Part shown: piece after piece, positions 36,557-43,583 of the stretch
Layout of the letters: each line of letters opens with the position of its first letter
How positions within the stretch are numbered: the first letter of the stretch is position 1
From: CAIYRG01 sp963747255
Lineage (GTDB): Bacteria; Pseudomonadota; Alphaproteobacteria; Micropepsales; Micropepsaceae
DNA: 64,000 nucleotides
Direction: 5' to 3'
Assembly: GCA_963747255.1 (NCBI GenBank)
Contig: CAVVEG010000012.1
Span: 62,001 to 126,000 of the forward strand
Made by a program: the position numbers and the translations under genes
Notes under the pieces: model-generated
Seen by the model: only the letters and a program-made list of their open reading frames with translations
What the model was told of the DNA's origin: nothing
The model's database searches: none

Positions 36557-38212
36557 TCAGGCGCGGGCAAACCGCTTGTACTTGATCCGGTGCGGTGTCT
36601 CCGCATCAATCCCAAAGCGGCGCTTCCGGTCCGCTTCATAGTCCTGGAAATTGCCCTCGAACCACTCGACATTCAATTCACCCTCAAAAGCGAGGATGTG
36701 CGTCGCAATCCGGTCGAGGAACCAGCGGTCATGGCTGATAATCATCGCGCAGCCTGCGAAATCTTCCAGAGCGTTCTCCAGCGCGCGCAGTGTTTCAACG
36801 TCAAGATCGTTTGTGGGTTCGTCAAGCAGCAGCAGATTGGCGCCCGATTTGAGCATCTTTGCGAGATGAACGCGGTTTCGCTCGCCGCCTGACAATTGTC
36901 CGACCTTTTTTTGCTGATCCCCCCCTTTGAAATTGAACGCTCCGACATAGGCACGCGACGGAATGCTGCGCTTGCCCAGTTCGAGCACGTCGAGGCCATT
37001 CGAAATCTCTTCCCAGACCGTGGCGTTCGGGCGAAGCGAATCACGCGACTGATCGACATATCCCATCACAACGGTGTCGCCGATGCGCAAGTCACCGGCA
37101 TCCGGCGTTTCCTGTCCGACCAACATGCGGAAGAGAGTGGTTTTGCCCGCGCCGTTGGGGCCAATCACCCCCACGATGCCGCCGGGCGGCAACTTGAATT
37201 CCAGTTTTTCGAACAGCAACCGGTCGCCATAGGCTTTGGCCAGATTGGATGCCTCCACAACCACTGAGCCAAGGCGCGGACCGGAGGGGATGGCGATCTG
37301 AGCCGGTCCCTGGCGGACTTCCTGCGAACGGGACAGCAATTCTTCGTAAGCCTGAATACGGGCCCTGGACTTTGCCTGGCGCGCGCGCGGGGAGGCTTTG
37401 ATCCAGGCGCTTTCCCGGGCGAGTGCGCGTGCGCGCGCTTCCTCCTGTTCGGATTCGCCGGTCAGCCTTTTTTCCTGAGCGTCGAGCCAGCTTGAATAGT
37501 TTCCCTCGTAGGGAATGCCGCGTCCGCGGTCGAGTTCGAGAATCCAGCCGGTGACGTTGTCAAGAAAATAGCGGTCATGGGTGACGAGAACCACAGTTCC
37601 GGCAAACTCACGCAAGTGCCTTTCCAGCCAGGCAACGGACTCTGCGTCGAGGTGATTTGTCGGTTCGTCCAGGAGCAGTATGTCGGGGGCTTCGAGAAGC
37701 AGTTTGCAAAGCGCAACCCGCCGTTTTTCACCGCCGGAGAGATTGCCGACATCGGCCATCCCATCTGGACAGCGCAATGCATCCATTGCCATCTCGATCT
37801 GCGAATCCAGATCCCACAGATTGGCTGCGTCGATCTTGTCCTGAAGTTCCGCCATTTCGTTCGCGGATTCGTCCGTGTAATTCGCTGCTATTTCATTGTA
37901 GCGGTCGAGGAACTTCTTTTTTTCTGCAACTCCCTCCATGACATTTCCGAGCACATTGAGCTGCGGGTCAAGTTCCGGCTCTTGCGGCAAATAGCCGATG
38001 CGCACGCCCTCGGCTGCCCAGGCTTCGCCGGTGAATTCCCGGTCAACACCCGCCATCATCCGAAGCAGCGTCGATTTTCCTGAGCCATTCACGCCTATGA
38101 CGCCGATTTTTGCACCGGGAAGAAAGGACAGCCAGACATCCTTGAGAATTTGCCGGCCGCCCGGAAAGGTCCTGGAAAGACCCTTCATCACGAACACGTA
38201 TTGCTGTGCCAC
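36557..38212 (-). CDS. ettA: ABC-F translational throttle protein EttA
   Basis: Ribosome-binding ABC-F ATPase that gates the 70S initiation complex according to ADP/ATP ratio. Two ABC domains: Walker A GVNGSGKST and GPNGAGKTT, signatures LSGGEKRR and LSGGERNR, Walker B ILLLDEPTNHLD and LLLLDEPTNDLD. The EttA-type arm (FLDRYNEIAANYTDESANE) is present in domain 1. The GTG at 38212 has GGAGG eight bases upstream and starts VAQQYVFVMKGLSRTF, giving 551 residues as in the family. The frame is open to 38404 but the extra codons are promoter DNA. Confidence 0.94.
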   Translation of the reverse strand: MAQQYVFVMKGLSRTFPGGRQILKDVWLSFLPGAKIGVIGVNGSGKSTLLRMMAGVDREFTGEAWAAEGVRIGYLPQEPELDPQLNVLGNVMEGVAEKKKFLDRYNEIAANYTDESANEMAELQDKIDAANLWDLDSQIEMAMDALRCPDGMADVGNLSGGEKRRVALCKLLLEAPDILLLDEPTNHLDAESVAWLERHLREFAGTVVLVTHDRYFLDNVTGWILELDRGRGIPYEGNYSSWLDAQEKRLTGESEQEEARARALARESAWIKASPRARQAKSRARIQAYEELLSRSQEVRQGPAQIAIPSGPRLGSVVVEASNLAKAYGDRLLFEKLEFKLPPGGIVGVIGPNGAGKTTLFRMLVGQETPDAGDLRIGDTVVMGYVDQSRDSLRPNATVWEEISNGLDVLELGKRSIPSRAYVGAFNFKGGDQQKKVGQLSGGERNRVHLAKMLKSGANLLLLDEPTNDLDVETLRALENALEDFAGCAMIISHDRWFLDRIATHILAFEGELNVEWFEGNFQDYEADRKRRFGIDAETPHRIKYKRFARA

Positions 38213-38296
38213 GGTTGGTATCCTCCAATTGGGCGAGTTTCCCTGCGTGTGAAAAACAGGGATGGCGGCGGCTATCGGATCCGGAGATCGAATCCA

Positions 38297-38324
38297 TAGA
38301 TACGCGCTGTACCGAAACTGTCCA
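38297..38324 (-). promoter_or_regulatory. Probable sigma70 promoter for ettA
   Basis: Minus-strand TGGACA (38324-38319) and TATCTA (38302-38297) with 16 bases between, about 85 bases upstream of the ettA GTG. Matches are moderate (4 of 6 or better per box). It lies between the hairpin at 38344-38363 and the gene, so the IS630 copy is upstream and should not have removed it. Confidence 0.4.
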
Positions 38325-38325
38325 T

Positions 38326-38363
38326 AAAAAAGCACGTTAAAGAGCCCGGTGCGCTGTCCGGGC
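38326..38363 (-). terminator. Likely terminator of the outer-membrane-protein gene, now separated by the IS
   Basis: On the minus strand GCCCGG (38363-38358) pairs with CCGGGC (38349-38344) around an eight-base loop, followed by TCTTTAACGTGCTTTTTT. Before insertion of the IS this hairpin lay about 20 bases after the stop of the gene that now ends at 39440. The T tract is interrupted, so strength is uncertain. Confidence 0.4.
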
Positions 38364-38387
38364 AACTCAAAAAAAACTGGCTGTCTA

Positions 38388-38404
38388 GAGCATCGGACTG
38401 TCAT
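38388..38404 (+). repeat. IS630 left inverted repeat
   Basis: GAGCATCGGACTGTCAT; matches the reverse complement of the right end (GAGCACCGGACTTTCAT) at 15 of 17 positions, immediately inside the TA duplication. Confidence 0.9.
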
Positions 38405-38441
38405 TAGGAATCGCGAGGGGGATTCCCTCGGGGTGGCAAAT

Positions 38442-38472
38442 CATGATTCACCGTGGTCGGAGGTGAATCATG
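38442..38472 (+). promoter_or_regulatory. Stem-loop sequestering the transposase start codon
   Basis: CATGATTCACC (38442-38452) and GGTGAATCATG (38462-38472) are perfect 11-base inverted repeats with a nine-base loop. The ATG of transposase ORF A (38470-38472) is the last part of the stem, and its GGAGG site (38459-38463) spans loop and stem. A second hairpin CGAGGG/CCCTCG lies at 38414-38430. In transcripts read from outside the IS this structure should hide the ribosome site, as known for IS10 and IS50; the effect here is inferred. Confidence 0.7.
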
Positions 38473-39427
38473 GGCAAGCCGTATTCTGTGGATCTGCGTA
38501 AGCGAATCATTGGATTTGTTGAAGGTGGCCGATCGCGACGGGACGCTGCCGATCATTTTGAGGTAAGTGCCAGCTGCGCGATCAAGTTGATGGATCGCTG
38601 GAATCAGACTGGCTCGGCCGCTCCAGGCAAGCGTGGCGGCAGCATTGGCAAGCTGACACCGCACAAGGATTTTCTGCTCGCTCGGGTAAAGGAGAAGGCA
38701 GATATCACAATGCCGGAACTGGCCGCGGTCCTGAAAGCAGAGACCAGTACGGAAGCGGCTCCCGCGAGCCTGTCCCGCTTTCTGATCCGGCATGGGCAGC
38801 GATTTAAAAAAAACATTGCTGGCAAGCGAACAAAATCGCCCCGACGTCGCAAGCCGGCGCGATGAGTGGATCAGGCTACGCCAGCCGCGTATGTGCCTTG
38901 AGCCCCATCGCCTGGCCTTTATCGACGAGACCGGCACAACAACGAAGATGACGCGGCTACGAGGGCGTGCACCTCTCGGCGAGCGTCTGAGGATGCATGT
39001 GCCCTTCGGCCATTGGCACACCCAGACTTTTGTTGGCGCTCTTAGATGCCACGGTCTTACAGCACCCTGGGTGCTGGACGGACCGATGAACCGCACCGCC
39101 TTTGAGGTCTATGTCGAGACACAGCTCGCCCCAACTCTTTCCAAGGGCGACGTCGTTGTCATGGACAATCTGTCCTCCCACAAAGGACCGCGTGTGACAG
39201 AGCTTATTCAGGATCACGGCGCTTGGCCGCTCTTCCTGCCGCCCTATTCGCCGGACCTCAATCCGATCGAGATGGCCTTCGCCAAACTGAAGGAACTCCT
39301 ACGCAAACAAGGAGCCAGAACCATCGAGGCGCTTTGGCAGGCCATCGGTGACATCTGTAGCCTCTTCACCCCGGACGAGTGCTGGAATTTCTTCCGCCAC
39401 AGCGGTTACGCCGTCGACTTCAGATGA
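38470..39427 (+). CDS. IS630-family transposase, two frames joined by a frameshift
   Basis: ORF A (38470-38865) is the N-terminal helix-turn-helix part with KPYSVDLRKRIIGFVEGG and RRDAADHFEVSASCAIKLMD. ORF B (38792-39427) is the catalytic part with DDE residues in LAFIDETGTTTK, VVVMDNLSSHKGP and PPYSPDLNPIEMAFAKLKE. Joining needs a +1 change at A8 (TTTAAAAAAAAC, 38807-38818), reading QRFKK into TLLASEQNR. Such A-runs let RNA polymerase or the ribosome slip, and some IS630 members are known to use this. Because other homopolymers in this window appear miscounted, a simple read error (A7) giving one continuous frame of about 319 codons is also possible. Confidence 0.9.
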
Positions 39428-39440
39428 AAGTCCGGTGCTC
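39424..39440 (-). repeat. IS630 right inverted repeat
   Basis: Reverse complement reads GAGCACCGGACTTTCAT, pairing with the left repeat at 15 of 17 positions. It contains the transposase stop (39425-39427). Confidence 0.9.
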
Positions 39441-40438
39441 TAGAAGCTCAGTTTAGCGCGGGCAACCGCGGCTAGTGCGTTCTGGCCACGAGCGCCGGCG
39501 GCGTTCACCTGATATGCGGCGTTTGCCTGCAAGGCCAGCGTACCATCGAGGAAACTGGTCACATATCCGAGTTCAAGGTCGGATTCGCGGGCCGGAGCAG
39601 TCGTGAGGGCAAAGTTGTTCGCGATAATCCCCGTGCTATTGGCGCTATAAATCTGCAGCGGACGCGACACCGCGATGCCGAGTGCGTCGTTACCGAAAAG
39701 GCCCGTCCTTGCCACCCCGATGGCGTAAGCATCCGAGTACACCGCATTCGCAGCGGCCATTTGACTAAGATCGAGCTGCGTGATGCCTTCGGAATAGGCA
39801 AGTGTTGTTACCCAGCCCTCGGCAAAACCAACGCGTGCGGAAATTCCCAGGGCGGAACTATCAGGAGACGGGCCCGTCGCAATCGGGCTTGAGATACTGC
39901 CAAGGAGCAGAGGATTTCCGGTTGAGTGGGTTGCGGTAATCCCGAATTGGGTCCAGTCGGTCAAATTCCAATTGAGAAAAGCCGCGGTTGTTCCGGTGCT
40001 GCGCAGGGACGGATCAAGTCTGAGAGCCAGTTGCTGCGAAAAGCTGCCGGACTGCGAACCATCAACTGCGCCTAATCCGACAGCAACTTGCGAAACTCCG
40101 AAGGTAAACCCCGGCGCAAATGAAAAGCTTGCAGTACTTTGAACACTCGTCGCAGACAGAGACAGTGAATTCAGAGATGCGGGAGCCGGAAACAGGTCGC
40201 GCGACCAATCCCAATTACGGGTTTGCGCAAATTCGGCGTGAATGCCGGTTTTGCTCTGATCCGGGCCAAAGCCGGCCATCAGCAAACCGCCCAAATTCAA
40301 ATTTGGGATATCCAAATAGGGCGCAGCCGCTTTCTCCACCTGCGCCGGCACCTGCGCCGGCGCAGCAATTGCACCAGCGGCGGTCAGCAGGACGCCGCCC
40401 GTCAAAGTGAAAACTGCCGCAAAACCCCGCCTGCGCAT
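39440..40438 (-). CDS. Putative outer-membrane beta-barrel protein, unknown
   Basis: A 332-residue protein with a signal peptide (FTLTGGVLLTAAGAIAAPAQ), then alternating hydrophobic/polar stretches such as SLSLSATSVQSTASFSFAPG, TTAAFLNWNLTDWTQFGITA and SDLELGYVTSFLDGTLALQA, and a terminal phenylalanine (RAKLSF), the usual outer-membrane insertion signal recognised by BAM. I do not recognise a family; it resembles the barrel part of alphaproteobacterial autotransporters but has no protease domain. Its TAG stop uses the TA of the IS630 duplication, and the codon is the same with or without the insertion, so the protein is unchanged. Confidence 0.65.
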   Translation of the reverse strand: MRRRGFAAVFTLTGGVLLTAAGAIAAPAQVPAQVEKAAAPYLDIPNLNLGGLLMAGFGPDQSKTGIHAEFAQTRNWDWSRDLFPAPASLNSLSLSATSVQSTASFSFAPGFTFGVSQVAVGLGAVDGSQSGSFSQQLALRLDPSLRSTGTTAAFLNWNLTDWTQFGITATHSTGNPLLLGSISSPIATGPSPDSSALGISARVGFAEGWVTTLAYSEGITQLDLSQMAAANAVYSDAYAIGVARTGLFGNDALGIAVSRPLQIYSANSTGIIANNFALTTAPARESDLELGYVTSFLDGTLALQANAAYQVNAAGARGQNALAAVARAKLSF

Positions 40439-40579
40439 CCAGAACCTGACTCCCCGTGGTAGATTAACAGTCCGGAAGTTAACAGAAAATGATCAAATGC
40501 AACAAAGTGTGTCAAAACTATGCTTTTGACGTTGTTTGGGACGGCAACATTGAGGTAAGTCGCTTTGCTGCAACACGGG

Positions 40580-41788
40580 TCATGGGTCAATCGCCGGTCC
40601 AGGTTCCATGACCTTGTCAATAATCAGTTTTTCGATCTCCGCGGGAGCAAATCCCCACTCAAGGAGTACATTCCGGCCCCCTTCGCCCACTCTAGGGGCC
40701 GGCCGATCGGAATTCTGGCCGGATCCGGCAACCCGGAACGGCGACCGAACCGTTGTGAGCGCGCCTTCGCTCGGATGCGTAATCGGCTGAAACAGGTCGA
40801 CCGCAAACAGCTGCGGGTGCGACAGCAAATCTTCGAACGAATTTACAGGGCCGCACGGTATATCCGCCTCGCCCAAAATGGACAGCCATTCGTCCGTGCG
40901 GCGAGACGGCGCAACATCAGCGATGATCTGATACAGCCGGTCGACATTCGCGCTTCGCTCGACCGGATCATTAACCCACGGTTCCGACATCAACTCGGAA
41001 AGTCCAACACATTCCAGGAATCGGGTCCATTGCTGCGTCGTATAAGGCATGATGGCCATATAGCCGTCCCGGGTGCGGTAAGGCCGGCGATTTGCCGCGA
41101 GCAGCCTTTCGTACCCCAGCGGCGCTATTGGAGGCCGGAAGGTCTGGCCGGCCATATGCTCGACCAGCAAAAAGGCAACCATGGATTCGAACATCGGTAC
41201 TTCAACGGAACAACCATGGCCGGTTTTCAGCATTTGTACCAAACCCGCGGCCACTGCGAATGCGAGATGGATTCCGACAACCTTGTCGGCGACGATTGTC
41301 GGGAGGAACCGCGGAGCGCCCGATTCGCCACGATTGAGAACGCTCAGTCCCGAGACCGCCTGAATGATATCGTCATAAGCAGGCTTGCCCGCCATCGGTC
41401 CGTGCTGATCGAAGCCGGCAGAAAAGCAGTACACAATGCGCGGGTTTGCGCGCCGCACATCGTCGTAGGAAAGCCCAAGTTTTGCGGCTGCCTGTGGCCG
41501 CATATTGTGCACCAGCGCGTCGGCTTTTTTTGCCAATCTCATCAGTACTTCGCGGCCGCCCGGGCCACTCAAGTCGAGTGCAAGCGAACGCTTATTGCGG
41601 TTGGTGTTCAGAAAACCCGCACCCATCTCCGGTGAACGGCCGGGCCTCGGCGTGCGGCCGACCTCGCCTCCGGGCGGTTCGATCTTGACGACATCTGCGC
41701 CCATGTCACCAAGGAATTGTGTGGCATAGGGGCCGAGATATGTTGTGGTCAAATCGAGGATCCGGATGTCTTTGAGAAGCGCGTACAT
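40580..41788 (-). CDS. Class III CoA-transferase (CaiB/BaiF family)
   Basis: A 402-residue member of the formyl-CoA transferase-like family, which moves CoA between carboxylic acids. N-terminal IRILDLTTTYLGPYATQFLG, GADVVKIEPPGGEVGR, the family NRNKRSLALDLSGPGGRE, and the catalytic aspartate region GKPAYDDIIQAVSG are visible. The C-terminal domain ends near WGFAPAEIEKLI. The substrate is unknown; a role in activating the acid handled by the neighbouring transporter and oxidoreductase genes is an inference. Start is three bases after the TauE gene stop. Confidence 0.9.
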   Translation of the reverse strand: MYALLKDIRILDLTTTYLGPYATQFLGDMGADVVKIEPPGGEVGRTPRPGRSPEMGAGFLNTNRNKRSLALDLSGPGGREVLMRLAKKADALVHNMRPQAAAKLGLSYDDVRRANPRIVYCFSAGFDQHGPMAGKPAYDDIIQAVSGLSVLNRGESGAPRFLPTIVADKVVGIHLAFAVAAGLVQMLKTGHGCSVEVPMFESMVAFLLVEHMAGQTFRPPIAPLGYERLLAANRRPYRTRDGYMAIMPYTTQQWTRFLECVGLSELMSEPWVNDPVERSANVDRLYQIIADVAPSRRTDEWLSILGEADIPCGPVNSFEDLLSHPQLFAVDLFQPITHPSEGALTTVRSPFRVAGSGQNSDRPAPRVGEGGRNVLLEWGFAPAEIEKLIIDKVMEPGPAIDP

Positions 41789-41791
41789 TTC

Positions 41792-42544
41792 TCAGCCATA
41801 GGCCTTTACAAAATAGTACAGGGAAAAGAACGCTCCGGCGGCGGTAATGACGCGACGCAGCCAGTTATTGGAGAGATATCGCGCGAGTCTCGCTCCAGAA
41901 TATCCCCCGGCAATTGCCCCTGCCATTATCAGGAGCGCAACTGGCCAGTTCACTGCTCCGCGCACTATGAACAGCAGCGCGGCGACGCCATTGATGAATA
42001 CGACCAGAAAATTGCGTTGCGCATTGATGCTTTGCATGTCTTCCTGACCAGCTACGGCCATCGATGCAATCAAAAGAATTCCAATCGCCGCGCCAAAATA
42101 ACCGCCGTACACGGCACTGAAAAATTCCATCGCCAGCGATTGGCAATTGTTCCGTCGGCCCGAGGCGCTTCGGGCATTCTTCACGATAACACGCGAGAAA
42201 GTGAACAGAATCGTAGCTACGGCGAGCAGCCATGGGACAACGTAGAAAAAAACTGCGTTCCCGGACCACAGCAACAGAGCGGCACCGGTCAGACCTCCGG
42301 CAAGCGCGGTGAGTACACGGATCGGAAGGCGTTGAGTACGGGGAGAAAGTTGAGGCAGATAAGAAAGCGCGGAAGTGATTGTACCGGGCAGGAGCGCAAC
42401 GGTTGTCGTCGTATTGGCGAGCACAGGTGGAACCCCGGCTGCGATCAGTACAGGAAAAGTGAAAAGGGTCCCGCCGCCCACCACGGCATTGCAGACGCCC
42501 GCCAGAAGACCGACCAGCGTAAGCAGTGGTATTTCCCATGACAT
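41792..42544 (-). CDS. TauE/SafE-family sulfite/organosulfonate exporter
   Basis: A 250-residue permease with about eight membrane spans. The family repeat GLLAGVCNAVVGGGTLFTFP (repeat 1) and the second-half YGGYFGAAIGILLIASMAVA (repeat 2) with NFLVVFINGVAALLFIVRGA are seen. Such proteins export sulfite, sulfoacetate or other small anions. Placement with a CoA-transferase and oxygenases would fit disposal of a product anion, but no sulfur gene is nearby. Confidence 0.88.
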   Translation of the reverse strand: MSWEIPLLTLVGLLAGVCNAVVGGGTLFTFPVLIAAGVPPVLANTTTTVALLPGTITSALSYLPQLSPRTQRLPIRVLTALAGGLTGAALLLWSGNAVFFYVVPWLLAVATILFTFSRVIVKNARSASGRRNNCQSLAMEFFSAVYGGYFGAAIGILLIASMAVAGQEDMQSINAQRNFLVVFINGVAALLFIVRGAVNWPVALLIMAGAIAGGYSGARLARYLSNNWLRRVITAAGAFFSLYYFVKAYG

Positions 42545-42556
42545 CGTAACGACCGG

Positions 42557-43576
42557 TCAGCGGCCAGGGGCCGCCGGGGACGTGTTCTGATTGCCAGCAG
42601 CCCCCGCGCCGGATAATTCAGGCAGCGTATCGCTCGGAACCAGCCGTCTCACGCGTCCGACAACCTTCGTCATATCGTCCAGCGGACTGTACGCGTAATA
42701 GGACAATGTTCCGGAAAAATCCCGCACCACGCCCAGATTGCGCAAACCGCCGAGAAAGCGGGTGGACTTCACTGAGCCGCCCGGAAGATTCTGCACGTAC
42801 ACCGGCTTCCCCGTGCTCGCCGCCTCCGAAATCATATTTACGGAATCGCATGTCACGACGATAAAATCGGCAAGACCAAGCAGGCCGAAATAGGGGTTTT
42901 CGCCCTGCATATCCCATAGATAATGCGGCACTCCGCCCAGTGCGCGTGACAGGACGGCCGTCGCATCTGCTCCCGTGCGCCGCGATGGCGTGATCAACAG
43001 ACTGCCGCGCAGCGAGCGCGCACACTCAACCAGTTTCGTCGCCATTTCGGCCATTTCATCTTTATACAGACTATATGCGGAGTTGGAACCGCCAATCAGC
43101 ACTGCGATGTATGGCCGCGGCAGATGCGCGAAAGCGCCCGCCCATTGCGCGGAGCTTCGGGCGAGAGCGGCCTGGGTAACGCGATGGAGTGATCCGCGTG
43201 TCGAAATGACGTTCCGGCCGGCAAGGCGATCATGTTCGGGCGCAATGATCAGATCGAACCGACGCCATGCCGTTCCCGGGTTCTGGATTTGAATGATGCG
43301 GGTTTTCCCGGGAGACGCTTTTTTGACCCAGAGAGCGGCCGCAACGCTTTGCCGACCCGAGGCGATGACAAGATCGGGCCAGGGCGGATTCAGAACATCG
43401 CCGACGGACTTGAATTGGAGACGGCCGCCAAAGCGCAGATATGGAGTAACGGTCCGCCAAAAAGGCCGCAGAGCAATGCGCTTGATGACCGGCGCCAATT
43501 CCAAAGCTTCGGCCAAGCCGAGACATTGGCTTTCCATGCCCGCTTTGCCGTCCGTCACCACCCAGCAGGAAAGCAA
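42557..43576 (-). CDS. ELM1-like (DUF1022) protein
   Basis: A 339-residue protein of the family named after plant ELM1 and common in alphaproteobacteria. N-terminal CWVVTDGKAGMESQCLGLAE, then LVIASGRQSVAAALWVKKA, IIQIQNPGTAWRRFDLIIAP, and a C-terminal YFGLLGLADFIVVTCDSVNM and SEAASTGKPVYVQNLPGGS, which resemble the donor-side half of GT-B glycosyltransferases. In bacteria a nucleotide-sugar or envelope role is usually guessed; no activity is known to me. It follows the 631-residue gene by seven bases. Confidence 0.85.
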   Translation of the reverse strand: MLSCWVVTDGKAGMESQCLGLAEALELAPVIKRIALRPFWRTVTPYLRFGGRLQFKSVGDVLNPPWPDLVIASGRQSVAAALWVKKASPGKTRIIQIQNPGTAWRRFDLIIAPEHDRLAGRNVISTRGSLHRVTQAALARSSAQWAGAFAHLPRPYIAVLIGGSNSAYSLYKDEMAEMATKLVECARSLRGSLLITPSRRTGADATAVLSRALGGVPHYLWDMQGENPYFGLLGLADFIVVTCDSVNMISEAASTGKPVYVQNLPGGSVKSTRFLGGLRNLGVVRDFSGTLSYYAYSPLDDMTKVVGRVRRLVPSDTLPELSGAGAAGNQNTSPAAPGR

Positions 43577-43583
43577 ATCTGCC

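Larger units (their letters stand above)
38386..39442 (+). mobile_element. Complete IS630-family insertion sequence
   Basis: Body 38388-39440 (1,053 bases) with 17-base terminal inverted repeats differing at two positions, flanked on both sides by TA (38386-38387 and 39441-39442), the classic IS630 target duplication. It encodes a transposase in two overlapping frames with DDE residues. A stem-loop covers the transposase start. Ends and catalytic residues are intact, so the element could be active or recent. Confidence 0.93.
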
